Positions 51,302-60,833 of a stretch of 64,000 bases of DNA are shown here, piece after piece (within the stretch, counting starts at the first letter, position 1; every line of letters starts with the position of its first letter). The stretch is from Marinirhabdus gelatinilytica (GTDB lineage Bacteria; Bacteroidota; Bacteroidia; Flavobacteriales; Flavobacteriaceae). Location: assembly GCF_003353425.1 (NCBI RefSeq), contig NZ_QRAO01000002.1, positions 234,496 through 298,495 on the forward strand. The letters run 5' to 3'. Position numbers and translations under genes: made by a program. The notes below the pieces were generated by a model. The model worked only from the letters and a program-made list of their open reading frames with translations, did no database searches and had not been told where the DNA came from.

Positions 51302-52064
51302 AATTGAAATGTTCCAGAACAGCCTGGTGGGCAAACTCTTTCAAAACTTCGGCATCTTCCTCGTTCAAAGGGGTAGTGTAGGGGTTGTTGGTTACAACTT
51401 GGCCAGAAATCATCTCAAATAGCATCGCTGCCGAAAAGTAGGTGCCGTGCATACTGGGGTGTACACCATCTGCACTCAGCAACTCAAAGGGAGGGTTGGT
51501 GGCCATAACATCACGCCATCCCAAACCAACGGGTAATTTTGTAAGACCGTTCTCCATTGCGGCTTGTGTATAGAGTGAGTCCAGGGCGCCGGTCATCTCT
51601 GGGTGGCCCTCGTAGGCCCAGGTCATAAAAATATACACCTGCGTGGGTTTGCCTTCAAAATAAGCCTTGTATGTGTTGAACGAAGCTAGCGCCTCTCTAG
51701 GGTTTTCAAAAGCGTGCTGTCCGTTTTCTTGTAAAATCATTTTATCCCATATCTTGCTATCTAGCTTATGCACGGTCTGTGCATGGGTTAAATGTTATTG
51801 CAAGGTAGCACCGGGTAGGGTGCTTTCGTCCACTAACACGGGATTGGGCAGCTCGTTACCATTACTGTAAAACCGTTGTACATGAAAATCCATACCATTG
51901 TTAAAGGAGGTCAAGCTATTGCCAATGAACAAAATGTTTACGATATTAGGGTCGTTATTGGTGGATTCTTCATCCTGGGGCACTTCAAAGGGCACAGTGG
52001 ATTCGTCTGATCCGCTACAACCTAACAGAGCCAAAACTACTAAAACCGAATACCAAGACCGCAT
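51300..52064 (-). pseudogene. SGNH/GDSL hydrolase lipoprotein with an in-frame stop
   Basis: Two frames (N-terminal 89 codons ending at 51795, C-terminal part from 51794 on) are in the same phase and are interrupted by a single TAA at 51795-51797 (context CAA-TAA-CAT). Read through, they give a 253-residue SGNH-type hydrolase: lipobox LLGC near residue 16, block I ILFIGNSLTSF with the catalytic Ser, LQENG, and block V DGVHPSMHGTY with the catalytic Asp and His. So one nonsense change, most simply C to T in a Gln codon (equal to G to A on the other strand), has split an otherwise complete gene. A start at GTG 51773 could still express the C-terminal part, without the Ser. Readthrough or a sequencing error are alternatives. 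Confidence 0.7.
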
Positions 52065-52085
52065 ACCAACTTTTATTCTAAAGAT

Positions 52086-53423
52086 ATGAAATTGAAACCA
52101 ATTGTTACTACGCTATTCACCCTTCTCCTACTTTTTATGTATGCTGAAGGGACTTCGCAAATCCTTAGCGAGCGCGAAAGAGCCGATATGCGTAATGAAA
52201 TCCTTGCGGACCGTTTCAACAATCTGTTACCAAAGCTAATGGACGAAACCGATATTGATATGTGGCTGGTGATCTCCCGGGAATATAACGAAGATCCCGT
52301 AATGCGTACTATGCTTCCCGCGCGCTGGTTGAATGCACGCCGAAGGACCATCTTGGTATTTTACCGAAACAAGGAGAAGAACACTATTGAGAAACTAGCC
52401 GTTGCCCGATACGATGTGGGAAAGAACATTCAAAGTGCTTGGGACAAAGAAAAACAGCCCAACCAATGGCAGCGTTTGGTGGAAATTATACAAGAACGCA
52501 ATCCTGAGAAAATAGCGGTGAATTTCAGTGAACATTTTGGCATTGCCGACGGTTTGGTGCATACCGATTTTAAGGAACTGAAAGAGGCCCTCCCCGGGTT
52601 TTTGGAATCGAAAATAGTCTCTGCAGAGCCCTTGGCCATCGCCTGGATCGAGACCCGAACCGAAAAAGAGATGCAACTGTACAATTCCCTTGTACAGGTA
52701 ACCCACGATATTATTGATGAAGCCTTTTCCAGCAAGGTTATCACTCCTGGCGAAACTACTACGGACGATGTGGTGTGGTGGATGCGCCAAAAGGTTACCG
52801 ACATGGGCCTGGAAACGTGGTTCCACCCAACCGTAGATGTGCAACGGAGCAACGAGGCCTTAAAAAGCCATATTGAATCCTTCAGTAAGGCGAAACAGGA
52901 TGAGATTATACGTCCAGGCGATTTGTTGCATTGTGATTTTGGAATCACGTACATTACCTTGAACACCGATTGCCAACAACATGCCTACGTATTGAAAAAA
53001 GGAGAAACCAAAGTACCTGAATTTTTAGCAGAGGCCTTTAAGACCGGAAACCGTGTACAGGATATATTCACCAATAATTTTGAAACTGGGAAGACCGGTA
53101 ACGCAATTTTGTTGGAATCCTTAGCCGAGGGAAAAGACGAAGGATTGCGACCTTCCATCTATACCCACCCTTTGGGCACCTATGGTCACAGCTCTGGAAC
53201 CACTTTGGGAATGTGGGACAGTCAAGGCGGAGTGCCTGTTAATGGCGATTACCCCCTGCACGAAAACACAGTCTATGCCATTGAGTTGAATAATACAACC
53301 TATATTGAAGAATGGGACAAGGACGTCCGTATCATGCTCGAGGAAGCAGGATTCTGGGGCCCTAACGGATTCCGCTACGTGAATGGGCGACAAGAAGAGA
53401 TTAAACCTATAAACACGTATTGA
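52086..53423 (+). CDS. M24 family Xaa-Pro peptidase, exported
   Basis: A 445-residue metallopeptidase of the pita-bread fold with a signal peptide (MKLKPIVTTLFTLLLLFMYAEGTSQ). An N-terminal creatinase-like domain covers residues ~30-180; the catalytic domain follows with metal ligands visible in HCDFGITYITLNTDCQQ (two Asp), a His region in THPLGTYGHSSGT, and a Glu in VYAIELNNTTYIEEW. The last Glu ligand is not clear. It should cleave N-terminal X-Pro bonds in periplasmic peptides. Only 21 bp separate its ATG from that of the divergent SGNH gene, so its promoter must lie inside that gene. Confidence 0.87.
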   Translation: MKLKPIVTTLFTLLLLFMYAEGTSQILSERERADMRNEILADRFNNLLPKLMDETDIDMWLVISREYNEDPVMRTMLPARWLNARRRTILVFYRNKEKNTIEKLAVARYDVGKNIQSAWDKEKQPNQWQRLVEIIQERNPEKIAVNFSEHFGIADGLVHTDFKELKEALPGFLESKIVSAEPLAIAWIETRTEKEMQLYNSLVQVTHDIIDEAFSSKVITPGETTTDDVVWWMRQKVTDMGLETWFHPTVDVQRSNEALKSHIESFSKAKQDEIIRPGDLLHCDFGITYITLNTDCQQHAYVLKKGETKVPEFLAEAFKTGNRVQDIFTNNFETGKTGNAILLESLAEGKDEGLRPSIYTHPLGTYGHSSGTTLGMWDSQGGVPVNGDYPLHENTVYAIELNNTTYIEEWDKDVRIMLEEAGFWGPNGFRYVNGRQEEIKPINTY

Positions 53424-53846
53424 TTATTGTTGCATTCTAAGATATTTATCTACAGAGTGTTTCCCAGAACCATACACTAAAAAGAATATCGAAACTAGTA
53501 ACACTGCAAGCGCTAAGATTAGATTTTTGGTATCCATCGTCCCTACAAAGTTAATAAGCACAGCACCGGCCAAAATTGGTAATTGGGCTATAATGGCCCA
53601 GCGTGTCAACAACCCGAATACAATCAAGAAACCACCTACAAAATGTGCAGGAGCAATGTAATGTACCAAAAGCACGTCACCAATGAGTGGTTTAATGGGT
53701 TCGTAAAGTTCTAATAGGAGTGGCAGATTAGACATAAAGTATACTCCTTGATAGAACAATGTGATACCCAGAGCTATCCTTAATAGATCGATAGGGTAAT
53801 AGCTATTTTTATTAGCCCATTTATTGAGTGATTTTATTGTTTCCAT
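53424..53846 (-). CDS. DoxX family membrane protein
   Basis: A 140-residue membrane protein with four helices matching DoxX. Family segments: LLRIALGITLFYQGVYFM, YIAPAHFVGGFLIVFGLLTRWAIIAQLPILAGAVLIN (the conserved HF/GGxxLxxGLLTR). DoxX-like proteins are linked to redox or stress but have no settled function. The open frame extends to 53966 and would overlap the carboxylase gene; ATG at 53846 is preferred. Stops abut the M24 gene. Confidence 0.85.
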   Translation of the reverse strand: METIKSLNKWANKNSYYPIDLLRIALGITLFYQGVYFMSNLPLLLELYEPIKPLIGDVLLVHYIAPAHFVGGFLIVFGLLTRWAIIAQLPILAGAVLINFVGTMDTKNLILALAVLLVSIFFLVYGSGKHSVDKYLRMQQ

Positions 53847-53904
53847 GGCTAAAGGTAATTTGTTGTGCGTATCTAAGATACTAATTTTTAGCCACATATA
53901 GAAA

Positions 53905-55548
53905 TCAAACCTGAATAACCCCCAAATTAAAAGGCTTTTCGATAGGTGCATGGTTTGCGGCTTCAATTCCCATGGAAATCCACTTTCTGGTGTCCAACGG
54001 ATCTATTACCGCATCGGTCCAGATTCGTGCAGCTGCGTAGTAGGGCGATATCTGGCGGTCGTATCGTGCTTTTATCTTATCGTATAGTTCTTTTTCTTCT
54101 TCTTCTGAAATTTCCTTGCCTTGTTTTTTAAGGGAGGCTGTTTCAATCTGTAGCAATACTTTGGCAGCGCTGTTTCCACTCATTACGGCCAGTTCGGCAC
54201 TTGGCCAAGCAGCGATCAATCGTGGGTCGTAAGCTTTACCACACATGGCGTAGTTTCCTGCTCCGTAACTGTTCCCTATAACAATGGTAAACTTGGGCAC
54301 TACACTGTTACTAACAGCATTCACCATTTTGGCACCATCTTTAATAATTCCACCGTGCTCACTTTTACTTCCTACCATAAATCCGGTTACGTCCTGTAAA
54401 AAAACCAACGGTATTTTTTTCTGGTTGCAATTGGCTATAAAGCGAGTGGCCTTATCGGCACTGTCACTGTAAATCACCCCGCCAAACTGCATCTCGCTGG
54501 GCTTGGTCTTTGCTTTTGTGGTCTTTACCAATTTTCGTTGGTTGGCAACAATCCCTACGGCCCAACCGTCTATACGGGCGTAACCTGTTAGGATTGTTTG
54601 ACCGTATCCTTCCTTGTATTCTTCAAATTCACTGTTGTCCACCAGTCGGGTTATGATTTCCCGCATGTCATACTGGTCGGCTCTTGACTTTGGGAGAATA
54701 CCGTAAATATCTTCTTGATTTGCTAAAGGTTTCTCTGCTTTAATCCTATTGAAACCTGCTTTGTCAAAATCACCAATCTTTGATACTATGTTCTTTATTT
54801 TATCAAGGGCATCCTTATCGTCTTTCGCCTTGTAATCTGTCACACCGCTCACTTCGCAGTGGGTCGTAGCACCACCTAGGCTCTCGTTGTCTATGCTTTC
54901 TCCAATTGCAGCTTTTACTAGGTAGCTTCCCGCTAAAAAGATACTCCCTGTCTTATCCACTATCAATGCTTCGTCACTCATAATGGGAAGATAGGCGCCA
55001 CCGGCCACACAACTTCCCATTACAGCAGCAATCTGGGTGATACCCATACTACTCATCACGGCGTTGTTGCGAAAAATACGGCCAAAATGTTCTTTATCCG
55101 GAAAAATCTCGTCCTGCATAGGCAGATATACTCCAGCACTGTCCACCAAATAGATAATAGGCAACTTGTTCTCTATGGAAATTTCTTGTGCCCGTAGGTT
55201 CTTTTTACCTGTAATAGGGAACCAAGCTCCTGCTTTTACGGTAGCATCGTTGGCAACCACGATACACTGCTTGCCCTGTACATACCCTATCTTTACCACA
55301 ACACCACCACTTGGGCAACCTCCGTGCTCCTCGTACATGCCATCCCCGGCAAAGGCACCAATTTCAATACTGGGTTTTTTGTTGTCCAATAGATAATCTA
55401 TGCGCTCCCGGGCTGTAAGTTTTCCTTTTGCGTGATGTTTCTCAATGCGTTTTTCACCACCGCCCAGTTTTATTTTTGCAAGCCGTTTTTTTAATTCTGA
55501 AACTGCTAACTTATTGTGGTCTTCGTTTTTATTGAAGTTTATGTCCAT
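53905..55548 (-). CDS. Acyl-CoA carboxylase beta subunit (carboxyltransferase)
   Basis: A 547-residue biotin-dependent carboxyltransferase. The N- and C-terminal crotonase-like halves are present: HAKGKLTARERIDYLLD, FAGDGMYEEHGGCPSGGVVV, VDSAGVYLPMQDEIFPDKEHFGRIFRN, AAVMGSCVAGGAYLPIMSDEALIV (oxyanion glycines), then VVPKFTIVIGNSYGAGNYAMCGKAYDPRLIAAWPSAE. The LP(M/L)Q-x-E-IFPDKEHFGRIF stretch resembles the methylcrotonyl-CoA carboxylase beta chain more than the propionyl-CoA enzyme, so leucine catabolism is the likelier role; a propionyl-CoA role feeding the mutase elsewhere in the window cannot be excluded. No biotin-carrier subunit is nearby. Confidence 0.9.
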   Translation of the reverse strand: MDINFNKNEDHNKLAVSELKKRLAKIKLGGGEKRIEKHHAKGKLTARERIDYLLDNKKPSIEIGAFAGDGMYEEHGGCPSGGVVVKIGYVQGKQCIVVANDATVKAGAWFPITGKKNLRAQEISIENKLPIIYLVDSAGVYLPMQDEIFPDKEHFGRIFRNNAVMSSMGITQIAAVMGSCVAGGAYLPIMSDEALIVDKTGSIFLAGSYLVKAAIGESIDNESLGGATTHCEVSGVTDYKAKDDKDALDKIKNIVSKIGDFDKAGFNRIKAEKPLANQEDIYGILPKSRADQYDMREIITRLVDNSEFEEYKEGYGQTILTGYARIDGWAVGIVANQRKLVKTTKAKTKPSEMQFGGVIYSDSADKATRFIANCNQKKIPLVFLQDVTGFMVGSKSEHGGIIKDGAKMVNAVSNSVVPKFTIVIGNSYGAGNYAMCGKAYDPRLIAAWPSAELAVMSGNSAAKVLLQIETASLKKQGKEISEEEEKELYDKIKARYDRQISPYYAAARIWTDAVIDPLDTRKWISMGIEAANHAPIEKPFNLGVIQV

Positions 55549-55628
55549 AGGTCTTAATTCTTGTGCCTCAAAAATACGAAATGCTTGTTAACGGTGTAGG
55601 CATTCTCTCAATATTTCACGATATTTGA

Positions 55629-55737
55629 ACCCGCGTTAGGGGTTGAGCGGCATGTTTGAGCTCTCCCGATAAAATCGGGAAGCGAGTAGCGAAGACCCGA
55701 CCCACCGTAGCTTTTTTGCGAGGATGGGGAACGCCCA
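55629..55737. repeat. REP-like flavobacterial repeat element
   Basis: CCCGCGTTAGGGGTTGAGCG, then a hairpin CCCGAT-AAA-ATCGGG at 55665-55679, then GCGAGTAGCGAAGACCCGAC and GGGGAACGCCC. The style (short G/C-rich motifs, AGCGAGTAGCGAAGAC) is that of dispersed flavobacterial repeats. A related short piece (GGCGAGTGGCGAAAA) follows the next gene at 55942. It sits between the carboxylase and the small membrane protein. Confidence 0.5.
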
Positions 55738-55754
55738 AAGCACAAAAAAAAATG

Positions 55755-55931
55755 ATGAATAAAAATACTGTATTGGCCTGGGCCACTTTTATAATGATTG
55801 TTGTAGGCTGCGGCCTTATTGCACTTGGAGCTTTTAGATACGATGATACCGCCGGCTGGGGATTTGCCTCGGTTGGGATTGGTTTCTTTGCTATCGCATG
55901 GGTTTTTAACGCCCTGAAGGGGAGAGTCTGA
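55755..55931 (+). CDS. CAL67264-family small membrane protein
   Basis: A 58-residue protein with two membrane helices: MNKNTVLAWATFIMIVVGCG and then GFASVGIGFFAIAWVFNALKG. It matches a family I know from Flavobacteriaceae under the name CAL67264; function unknown. An adjacent ATG at 55752 would add one Met, and the frame is open upstream through the repeat element, which is not coding. It may be expressed with ettA, which starts 118 bp downstream. Confidence 0.85.
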   Translation: MNKNTVLAWATFIMIVVGCGLIALGAFRYDDTAGWGFASVGIGFFAIAWVFNALKGRV

Positions 55932-56049
55932 AAGGCCCTGCGGCGAGTGGCGAAAAAACTAAGAGTTTTGAATTTTGAAGCAAACACTTGCATTGAGGTA
56001 AGGTGAAGCCTTCACAATTCAAGCAACATATTAAATCAATTAACCAACT

Positions 56050-57741
56050 ATGAGCGACGATAAAAAAGTAATCTTCTCTATGTCTGGGGTCACAAAGACG
56101 TTCCCCAGCGCACAAACCCCTGTACTTAAAAATATATACTTAAGTTTTTTCTACGGAGCCAAAATAGGCATCCTGGGTCTTAACGGAAGTGGTAAATCTA
56201 CGTTGCTGAAAATAATTGCAGGGGTAGATAAAAACTATCAAGGCGATGTGGTATTTGCACCAGGCTACTCGGTGGGGTATTTAGAACAAGAACCCCAGCT
56301 TGACGATAGCAAGACCGTACTCGAGATCGTAAAGGAAGGTGCCGCCGAAACGGTAGCGATCCTCGATGAGTACAACAAGATTAACGATATGTTTGGGCTA
56401 GAAGAAGTGTATAGCGATCCAGATAGAATGGAGAAACTTATGGCAAGACAGGCCGTGCTGCAAGACGAAATTGACGCTGCCAATGCTTGGGAACTGGACA
56501 CTAAACTTGAAATTGCCATGGACGCACTACGCACACCAGATGGCGATAAGCCCATTAGTGTGCTTTCGGGTGGGGAACGGCGTCGTGTTGCCCTTTGCCG
56601 CTTGCTGCTGCAAGAACCCGATGTGTTGTTACTGGACGAGCCGACCAACCACTTGGATGCAGAGAGTGTCCACTGGTTGGAGCACCATTTGGCACAGTAT
56701 AAAGGAACCGTGATCGCTGTAACCCACGACCGTTATTTCTTGGACAATGTAGCGGGATGGATATTGGAACTGGACAGGGGAGAAGGCATCCCGTGGAAAG
56801 GCAATTACTCTTCGTGGTTGGACCAAAAGAGCAAACGCTTGGCACAGGAACAAAAACAAGCCAGCAAGCGCCAAAAGACCTTGGAGCGAGAACTGGAATG
56901 GGTACGCCAAGGAGCAAAAGGAAGACAGAGCAAGCAAAAGGCACGTTTACAGAACTACGATAAACTCTTGAGCCAAGATCAAAAGAAGTTGGATGAAAAA
57001 CTGGAGATCTATATCCCAAATGGTCCTCGTTTGGGAACCAATGTGATTGAAGCCAATGGAGTGAGCAAAGCTTTTGAGGATAAGTTGCTTTATGAAGACC
57101 TCAACTTTAAGCTACCACAGGCAGGTATCGTGGGGATTATTGGCCCCAACGGGGCTGGAAAAACTACCATCTTTAAGATGATTATGGACGAGATTGAACC
57201 TGATAAAGGTAGCTTTACCGTTGGTGAAACAGCCAAGATTGCCTATGTAGACCAGAGTCATAGTAATATTGACGTTGAGAAAACAATATGGGAGAACTTT
57301 AGTGACGGTCAAGAACTCGTGATGATGGGCGGTAAGCAAGTAAACTCACGAGCATATTTAAGTCGTTTCAACTTTAGTGGGAGCGAGCAGAATAAAAAGG
57401 TATCGAAACTTTCGGGTGGTGAACGTAACCGTTTGCACCTTGCCATGACCTTAAAGGAGGAAGGCAACGTCCTGTTGCTCGATGAGCCCACCAACGACCT
57501 TGATGTAAATACCCTACGTGCTTTGGAGGAAGGTTTAGAAAACTTTGCAGGTTGTGCTGTGGTAATTAGTCACGACCGTTGGTTCTTGGACAGGATATGT
57601 ACACACATTCTAGCCTTTGAAGGTGATAGTCAAGTATATTTCTTTGAAGGAGGCTTCAGCGAGTATGAAGAAAACAAAAAGAAACGCTTGGGTGGCGATG
57701 TAATGCCAAAACGTATCAAGTACAAGAAACTGATACGATAG
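56050..57741 (+). CDS. ettA: Energy-dependent translational throttle protein EttA (ABC-F)
   Basis: A 563-residue ABC-F ATPase without membrane segments. Two nucleotide-binding domains: first Walker A GLNGSGKSTLLK, signature LSGGERRRVALCRLLL, Walker B DVLLLDEPTNHLDAE; then a linker with arm helices (EREL...KGRQSKQKARLQNY); second Walker A GPNGAGKTTIFK, signature LSGGERNRLHLAMTL and Walker B VLLLDEPTNDLD. The length and the C-terminal GGFSEYEENKKKRLG match EttA, which binds the ribosomal E site and slows initiation when ADP is high. It has its own strong terminator. Confidence 0.94.
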   Translation: MSDDKKVIFSMSGVTKTFPSAQTPVLKNIYLSFFYGAKIGILGLNGSGKSTLLKIIAGVDKNYQGDVVFAPGYSVGYLEQEPQLDDSKTVLEIVKEGAAETVAILDEYNKINDMFGLEEVYSDPDRMEKLMARQAVLQDEIDAANAWELDTKLEIAMDALRTPDGDKPISVLSGGERRRVALCRLLLQEPDVLLLDEPTNHLDAESVHWLEHHLAQYKGTVIAVTHDRYFLDNVAGWILELDRGEGIPWKGNYSSWLDQKSKRLAQEQKQASKRQKTLERELEWVRQGAKGRQSKQKARLQNYDKLLSQDQKKLDEKLEIYIPNGPRLGTNVIEANGVSKAFEDKLLYEDLNFKLPQAGIVGIIGPNGAGKTTIFKMIMDEIEPDKGSFTVGETAKIAYVDQSHSNIDVEKTIWENFSDGQELVMMGGKQVNSRAYLSRFNFSGSEQNKKVSKLSGGERNRLHLAMTLKEEGNVLLLDEPTNDLDVNTLRALEEGLENFAGCAVVISHDRWFLDRICTHILAFEGDSQVYFFEGGFSEYEENKKKRLGGDVMPKRIKYKKLIR

Positions 57742-57764
57742 CATCCCTACTTTTGAATAGATAA

Positions 57765-57798
57765 AAAACCCCCGCAATTGTTGTGGGGGTTTTCTTTT
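57765..57798 (+). terminator. Terminator of ettA
   Basis: AAAACCCCCGCAA pairs with TTGTGGGGGTTTT (one G-T pair) over 13 bp with a three-base loop, then TTTTC. Its strength and position 24 bp after the stop leave little doubt. Confidence 0.85.
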
Positions 57799-57845
57799 GA
57801 AGCCCTCATCAAATCTTCCTATCTTTAAGCTCCTAAAATTCAATA

Positions 57846-59879
57846 TTGATGAAACTTTCAAAACTCTTATTCCTTCTTAGCTTTTTATTCATATTCTCAT
57901 TACATGCGCAAGTTCAAAGACCATTTGAATCCCTGGATGTTTTTCAACTTGAATACGCTGGTGATCCACAGATTTCCCCAAACGGAGATTATGTAGTGTA
58001 CCGCCGTACGGGTTTTGATATTATGAAAGACCGTTCTGCAGGCAACCTATGGATGTTGAGTACGGACGATAGGAACATACACCATAAACTTACCTCTCGG
58101 GACGCAAACGAAAGCCGGGCACGTTGGTCGCCCAGCGGGGACAGGATTGCTTTTGTAAGCAGTACCGATAACGGCAGTGAGGTTTTTGTATACTGGACAA
58201 ACTCTGGCACAATGGCAAAATTGACGCAGTTGGAGAACAGCCCATCCAACATCACTTGGTCACCCGATGGAAAACAGATCGCTTTTACAATGAAGGTGAA
58301 TGCAAAAGCCCCGGTCCTGGCAAAGATGCCTCCAAAACCAAAGGGGGCCAAATGGGCAAAAGCCCCACGCATTACCGATAGGTTGAAACACGAGGCAGAT
58401 GGTGCGGGATATTTAAAGCCCGGATTTACCCACATTTTCACGATTTCAGCTGAAGGTGGTGCTCCAAGACAACTTACTTCGGGAGATTTTAACCATAGCG
58501 GCACTCTCTCTTGGAGTAATGATGGCGGGAAGATATATTTTTCAGCAAACAGAAATGAGGATTGGGAATACGATTTCAGGAACAGTGAAGTGTATTCGGT
58601 AAATACCCGTACTGGCGTTATCGACCAACTTACAGAGGCCAATGGTCCCGATGGTTCGCCTATGGTTTCACCCAACGGTAAACATATAGCCTACATTGGT
58701 TTTGTGGATAAGGTACAAACCTACCAAACACGAAAGTTGCACGTAATGAATATAGACGGAACGGGGAAGCGAGTTGTTTCTGATGGAATAGATAGAAGTT
58801 TTTCAAGAGTACAATGGGGCGATGATAGTAAGGGACTGTATGTTCAATACAACGATTTGGGACTTACCAAGATTGGGTATTTGGATTTAAATGGAAAACT
58901 TACTGAAATTATCAATAATGTAGGCGGTACCACCTTGGGGAGGCCTTATGCCAGTGGAAGTTTTTCAGTTTCGAATGGTGGAAGTATTGCTTATACCCTT
59001 TCCAGACCAGACCGCCCTGCCGATGTTGCAATGATCTCAAAAAAAGGAAAAGAGCCCAAAGTGTTAACGGGCTTGAATGACGACCTCATCAACTACCGAA
59101 CAATGGGAGAGGTAGAAGAAATTTGGTACAACTCTACGGTAGATGGCCGTAAAATTCAGGGATGGGTAGTGTATCCACCCAACCACGACAAATCGAAACC
59201 TGCTCCGCTTCTGGTTGAAAATCACGGTGGCCCCATTTTAAATTACGGCCCTCACTTTTCTGCTGAAATCCAGTTGTATGCTGCAGCGGGCTATGTGGTT
59301 TTTTATCCCAATCCGCGAGGGAGTACGAGTTATGGTGAGGAATTCGGGAATCTGCTCTACAACAACTATCCCGGTGAGGATTATAACGATGTGATGGATG
59401 GAGTACACGAGCTTGTTAAAAAAGGTATTGCAAACAGAGACCAGCTGTATGTTACGGGAGGAAGTGCTGGGGGTATTATGACGGCTTGGATTATTGGCAA
59501 GACCAACGAGTTTAAAGCTGCCGTAGTGGCAAAACCCGTTATGAACTGGATAAGCAAGACCTTGGTGGCCGATAATTACTACGGTTATGCCAACTCTCGC
59601 TATCCTGGACAACCGTGGGAAAATTTTGAAAACTACTGGAAGTTCTCGCCCATATCTCTAGTGGGTAATGTGGAAACCCCAACCATGGTCTTGGTGGGGA
59701 TGGACGATTTGCGCACCCCGCCCAGCGAGGCCAAGCAATTGTACCATGCCTTGAAACTGCGAAAAATTGAAACCGTCTTGGTTGAGATCCCGGAAGCTTC
59801 GCATGGCATTGCAGCCCGCCCAAGCAACTTGATTACCAAGGTAGCACATACCTTGGCTTGGTTTGAGAAATTTCAATAG
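57846..59879 (+). CDS. S9 family serine peptidase (acylaminoacyl/prolyl oligopeptidase type)
   Basis: A 677-residue exported peptidase. Signal peptide MMKLSKLLFLLSFLFIFSLHAQ, then a beta-propeller of WD40-like/TolB-like repeats (residues ~30-400: VYRRTGF, GDRIAFVSS, DGKQIAFTM, GGKIYFSANR, GKHIAYIGF) and a C-terminal alpha/beta hydrolase domain. The nucleophile is in TGGSAGGIMTAW (about Ser 541), the acid in MDDLRTPP and the His in PEASHGIAARPSN. It cuts short peptides in the periplasm. It is the last plus-strand gene here, convergent with a small membrane protein gene. Confidence 0.93.
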   Translation: MMKLSKLLFLLSFLFIFSLHAQVQRPFESLDVFQLEYAGDPQISPNGDYVVYRRTGFDIMKDRSAGNLWMLSTDDRNIHHKLTSRDANESRARWSPSGDRIAFVSSTDNGSEVFVYWTNSGTMAKLTQLENSPSNITWSPDGKQIAFTMKVNAKAPVLAKMPPKPKGAKWAKAPRITDRLKHEADGAGYLKPGFTHIFTISAEGGAPRQLTSGDFNHSGTLSWSNDGGKIYFSANRNEDWEYDFRNSEVYSVNTRTGVIDQLTEANGPDGSPMVSPNGKHIAYIGFVDKVQTYQTRKLHVMNIDGTGKRVVSDGIDRSFSRVQWGDDSKGLYVQYNDLGLTKIGYLDLNGKLTEIINNVGGTTLGRPYASGSFSVSNGGSIAYTLSRPDRPADVAMISKKGKEPKVLTGLNDDLINYRTMGEVEEIWYNSTVDGRKIQGWVVYPPNHDKSKPAPLLVENHGGPILNYGPHFSAEIQLYAAAGYVVFYPNPRGSTSYGEEFGNLLYNNYPGEDYNDVMDGVHELVKKGIANRDQLYVTGGSAGGIMTAWIIGKTNEFKAAVVAKPVMNWISKTLVADNYYGYANSRYPGQPWENFENYWKFSPISLVGNVETPTMVLVGMDDLRTPPSEAKQLYHALKLRKIETVLVEIPEASHGIAARPSNLITKVAHTLAWFEKFQ

Positions 59880-59931
59880 GAGGGGTTCGGTGAGAGGGTA
59901 GTTTTTTTAAATGTGACCTTACGAAGCTGGT

Positions 59932-60141
59932 TCATTCCTTGTTGCTTTTGTTCAGTTGTTCTTTCAGCATCTTGTTTTCTTGTTGTACTTTTTGGTATTT
60001 TACCAATATAAAGATTAGTAATGCTATCATTACTATCAATGCCATAGAAAGGCCTGACGTTAGTTTGCCATTGACGGCATTTTGTGCAAGTGATGTTGCA
60101 GGTATACCTAAACACAATAAAAAGGTTGAAGCTAATCTCAT
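59932..60141 (-). CDS. Small exported membrane protein with coiled coil
   Basis: A 69-residue protein: signal-like N-terminus (MRLASTFLLCLGIPATSLAQ), a membrane helix (SMALIVMIALLIFILVKY) and a short basic coiled coil (QKVQQENKMLKEQLNK). The family is unknown to me; its shape resembles small envelope proteins that pair with larger sensors. The alternative frame at 59873-60115 on the same strand lacks these features. It is convergent with the S9 gene and 63 bp from the LuxR-type regulator upstream. Confidence 0.6.
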   Translation of the reverse strand: MRLASTFLLCLGIPATSLAQNAVNGKLTSGLSMALIVMIALLIFILVKYQKVQQENKMLKEQLNKSNKE

Positions 60142-60204
60142 AGTAATTTATTTATAAGATCTTAATATACTAATTTTCAGCTTGTATCACAAGTAGCATC
60201 AAGA

Positions 60205-60663
60205 CTATAGGTTTAGCACCAAAGATATTTTTATGAGGTCTGCCACCGAAGTTACATTCAATTTTCTGTAAATGTTTTTTCGGTGTGTTTGTACAGTGTG
60301 TTTGGAAATAAAAAGCGTATCGGCAATTTCCTTGGATTGTGATCCTTCGGCAATTAACGTGATAATTTTTTTCTCCTGATGGGTAAGTGTGGTTAGAAGC
60401 TTTGTGTTCACTCCTTTTTTTTCAAGATCGGTTTCTAAATTTTCGTACAAGTGTACCATTTTCTCCAGTTTTTTTAGTGCAGCCAGATCCTGGTGAATAT
60501 AACGAACCTTTTCTTCTGGAAGCGTAACGAGGAGTTCTCTGGAATTTTTTGAAATGAAGGATTCTACAAACGAGACTATACTGGGTTTGTTCTTTTGGTG
60601 TACTTTATAGTGTATTCTTTCTGAAAGTGGAGGGTGGATTGTAAATAGTGGTTGAGACTTCAT
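60205..60663 (-). CDS. LuxR-type helix-turn-helix regulator without receiver
   Basis: A 152-residue protein. Residues ~88-150 form a GerE/LuxR DNA-binding domain (LTHQEKKIITLIAEGSQSKEIADTLFISKHTVQTHRKNIYRKLN, with all the expected helix positions). The N-terminal ~80 residues are helical and basic, without a receiver Asp or an autoinducer pocket that I can see. So it is a solo regulator whose signal is unknown. It lies between a small membrane protein and the TPR-LytTR protein, which makes joint control plausible. Confidence 0.88.
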   Translation of the reverse strand: MKSQPLFTIHPPLSERIHYKVHQKNKPSIVSFVESFISKNSRELLVTLPEEKVRYIHQDLAALKKLEKMVHLYENLETDLEKKGVNTKLLTTLTHQEKKIITLIAEGSQSKEIADTLFISKHTVQTHRKNIYRKLNVTSVADLIKISLVLNL

Positions 60664-60833
60664 AAGTTTATTTTGAGGGGTAAAATATAGTTGCTGTTTC
60701 AGCTAAACTATATGAAATCTGCTGTAAGTGTGTGGTTTATGTCATTACTTACGTGTTTTTAGTCACGAATAACAACAGGTCCTTCTTAACATTTCACGAA
60801 CAACTGGAAACTGTGAATGAAAAAAAGAGCAAA

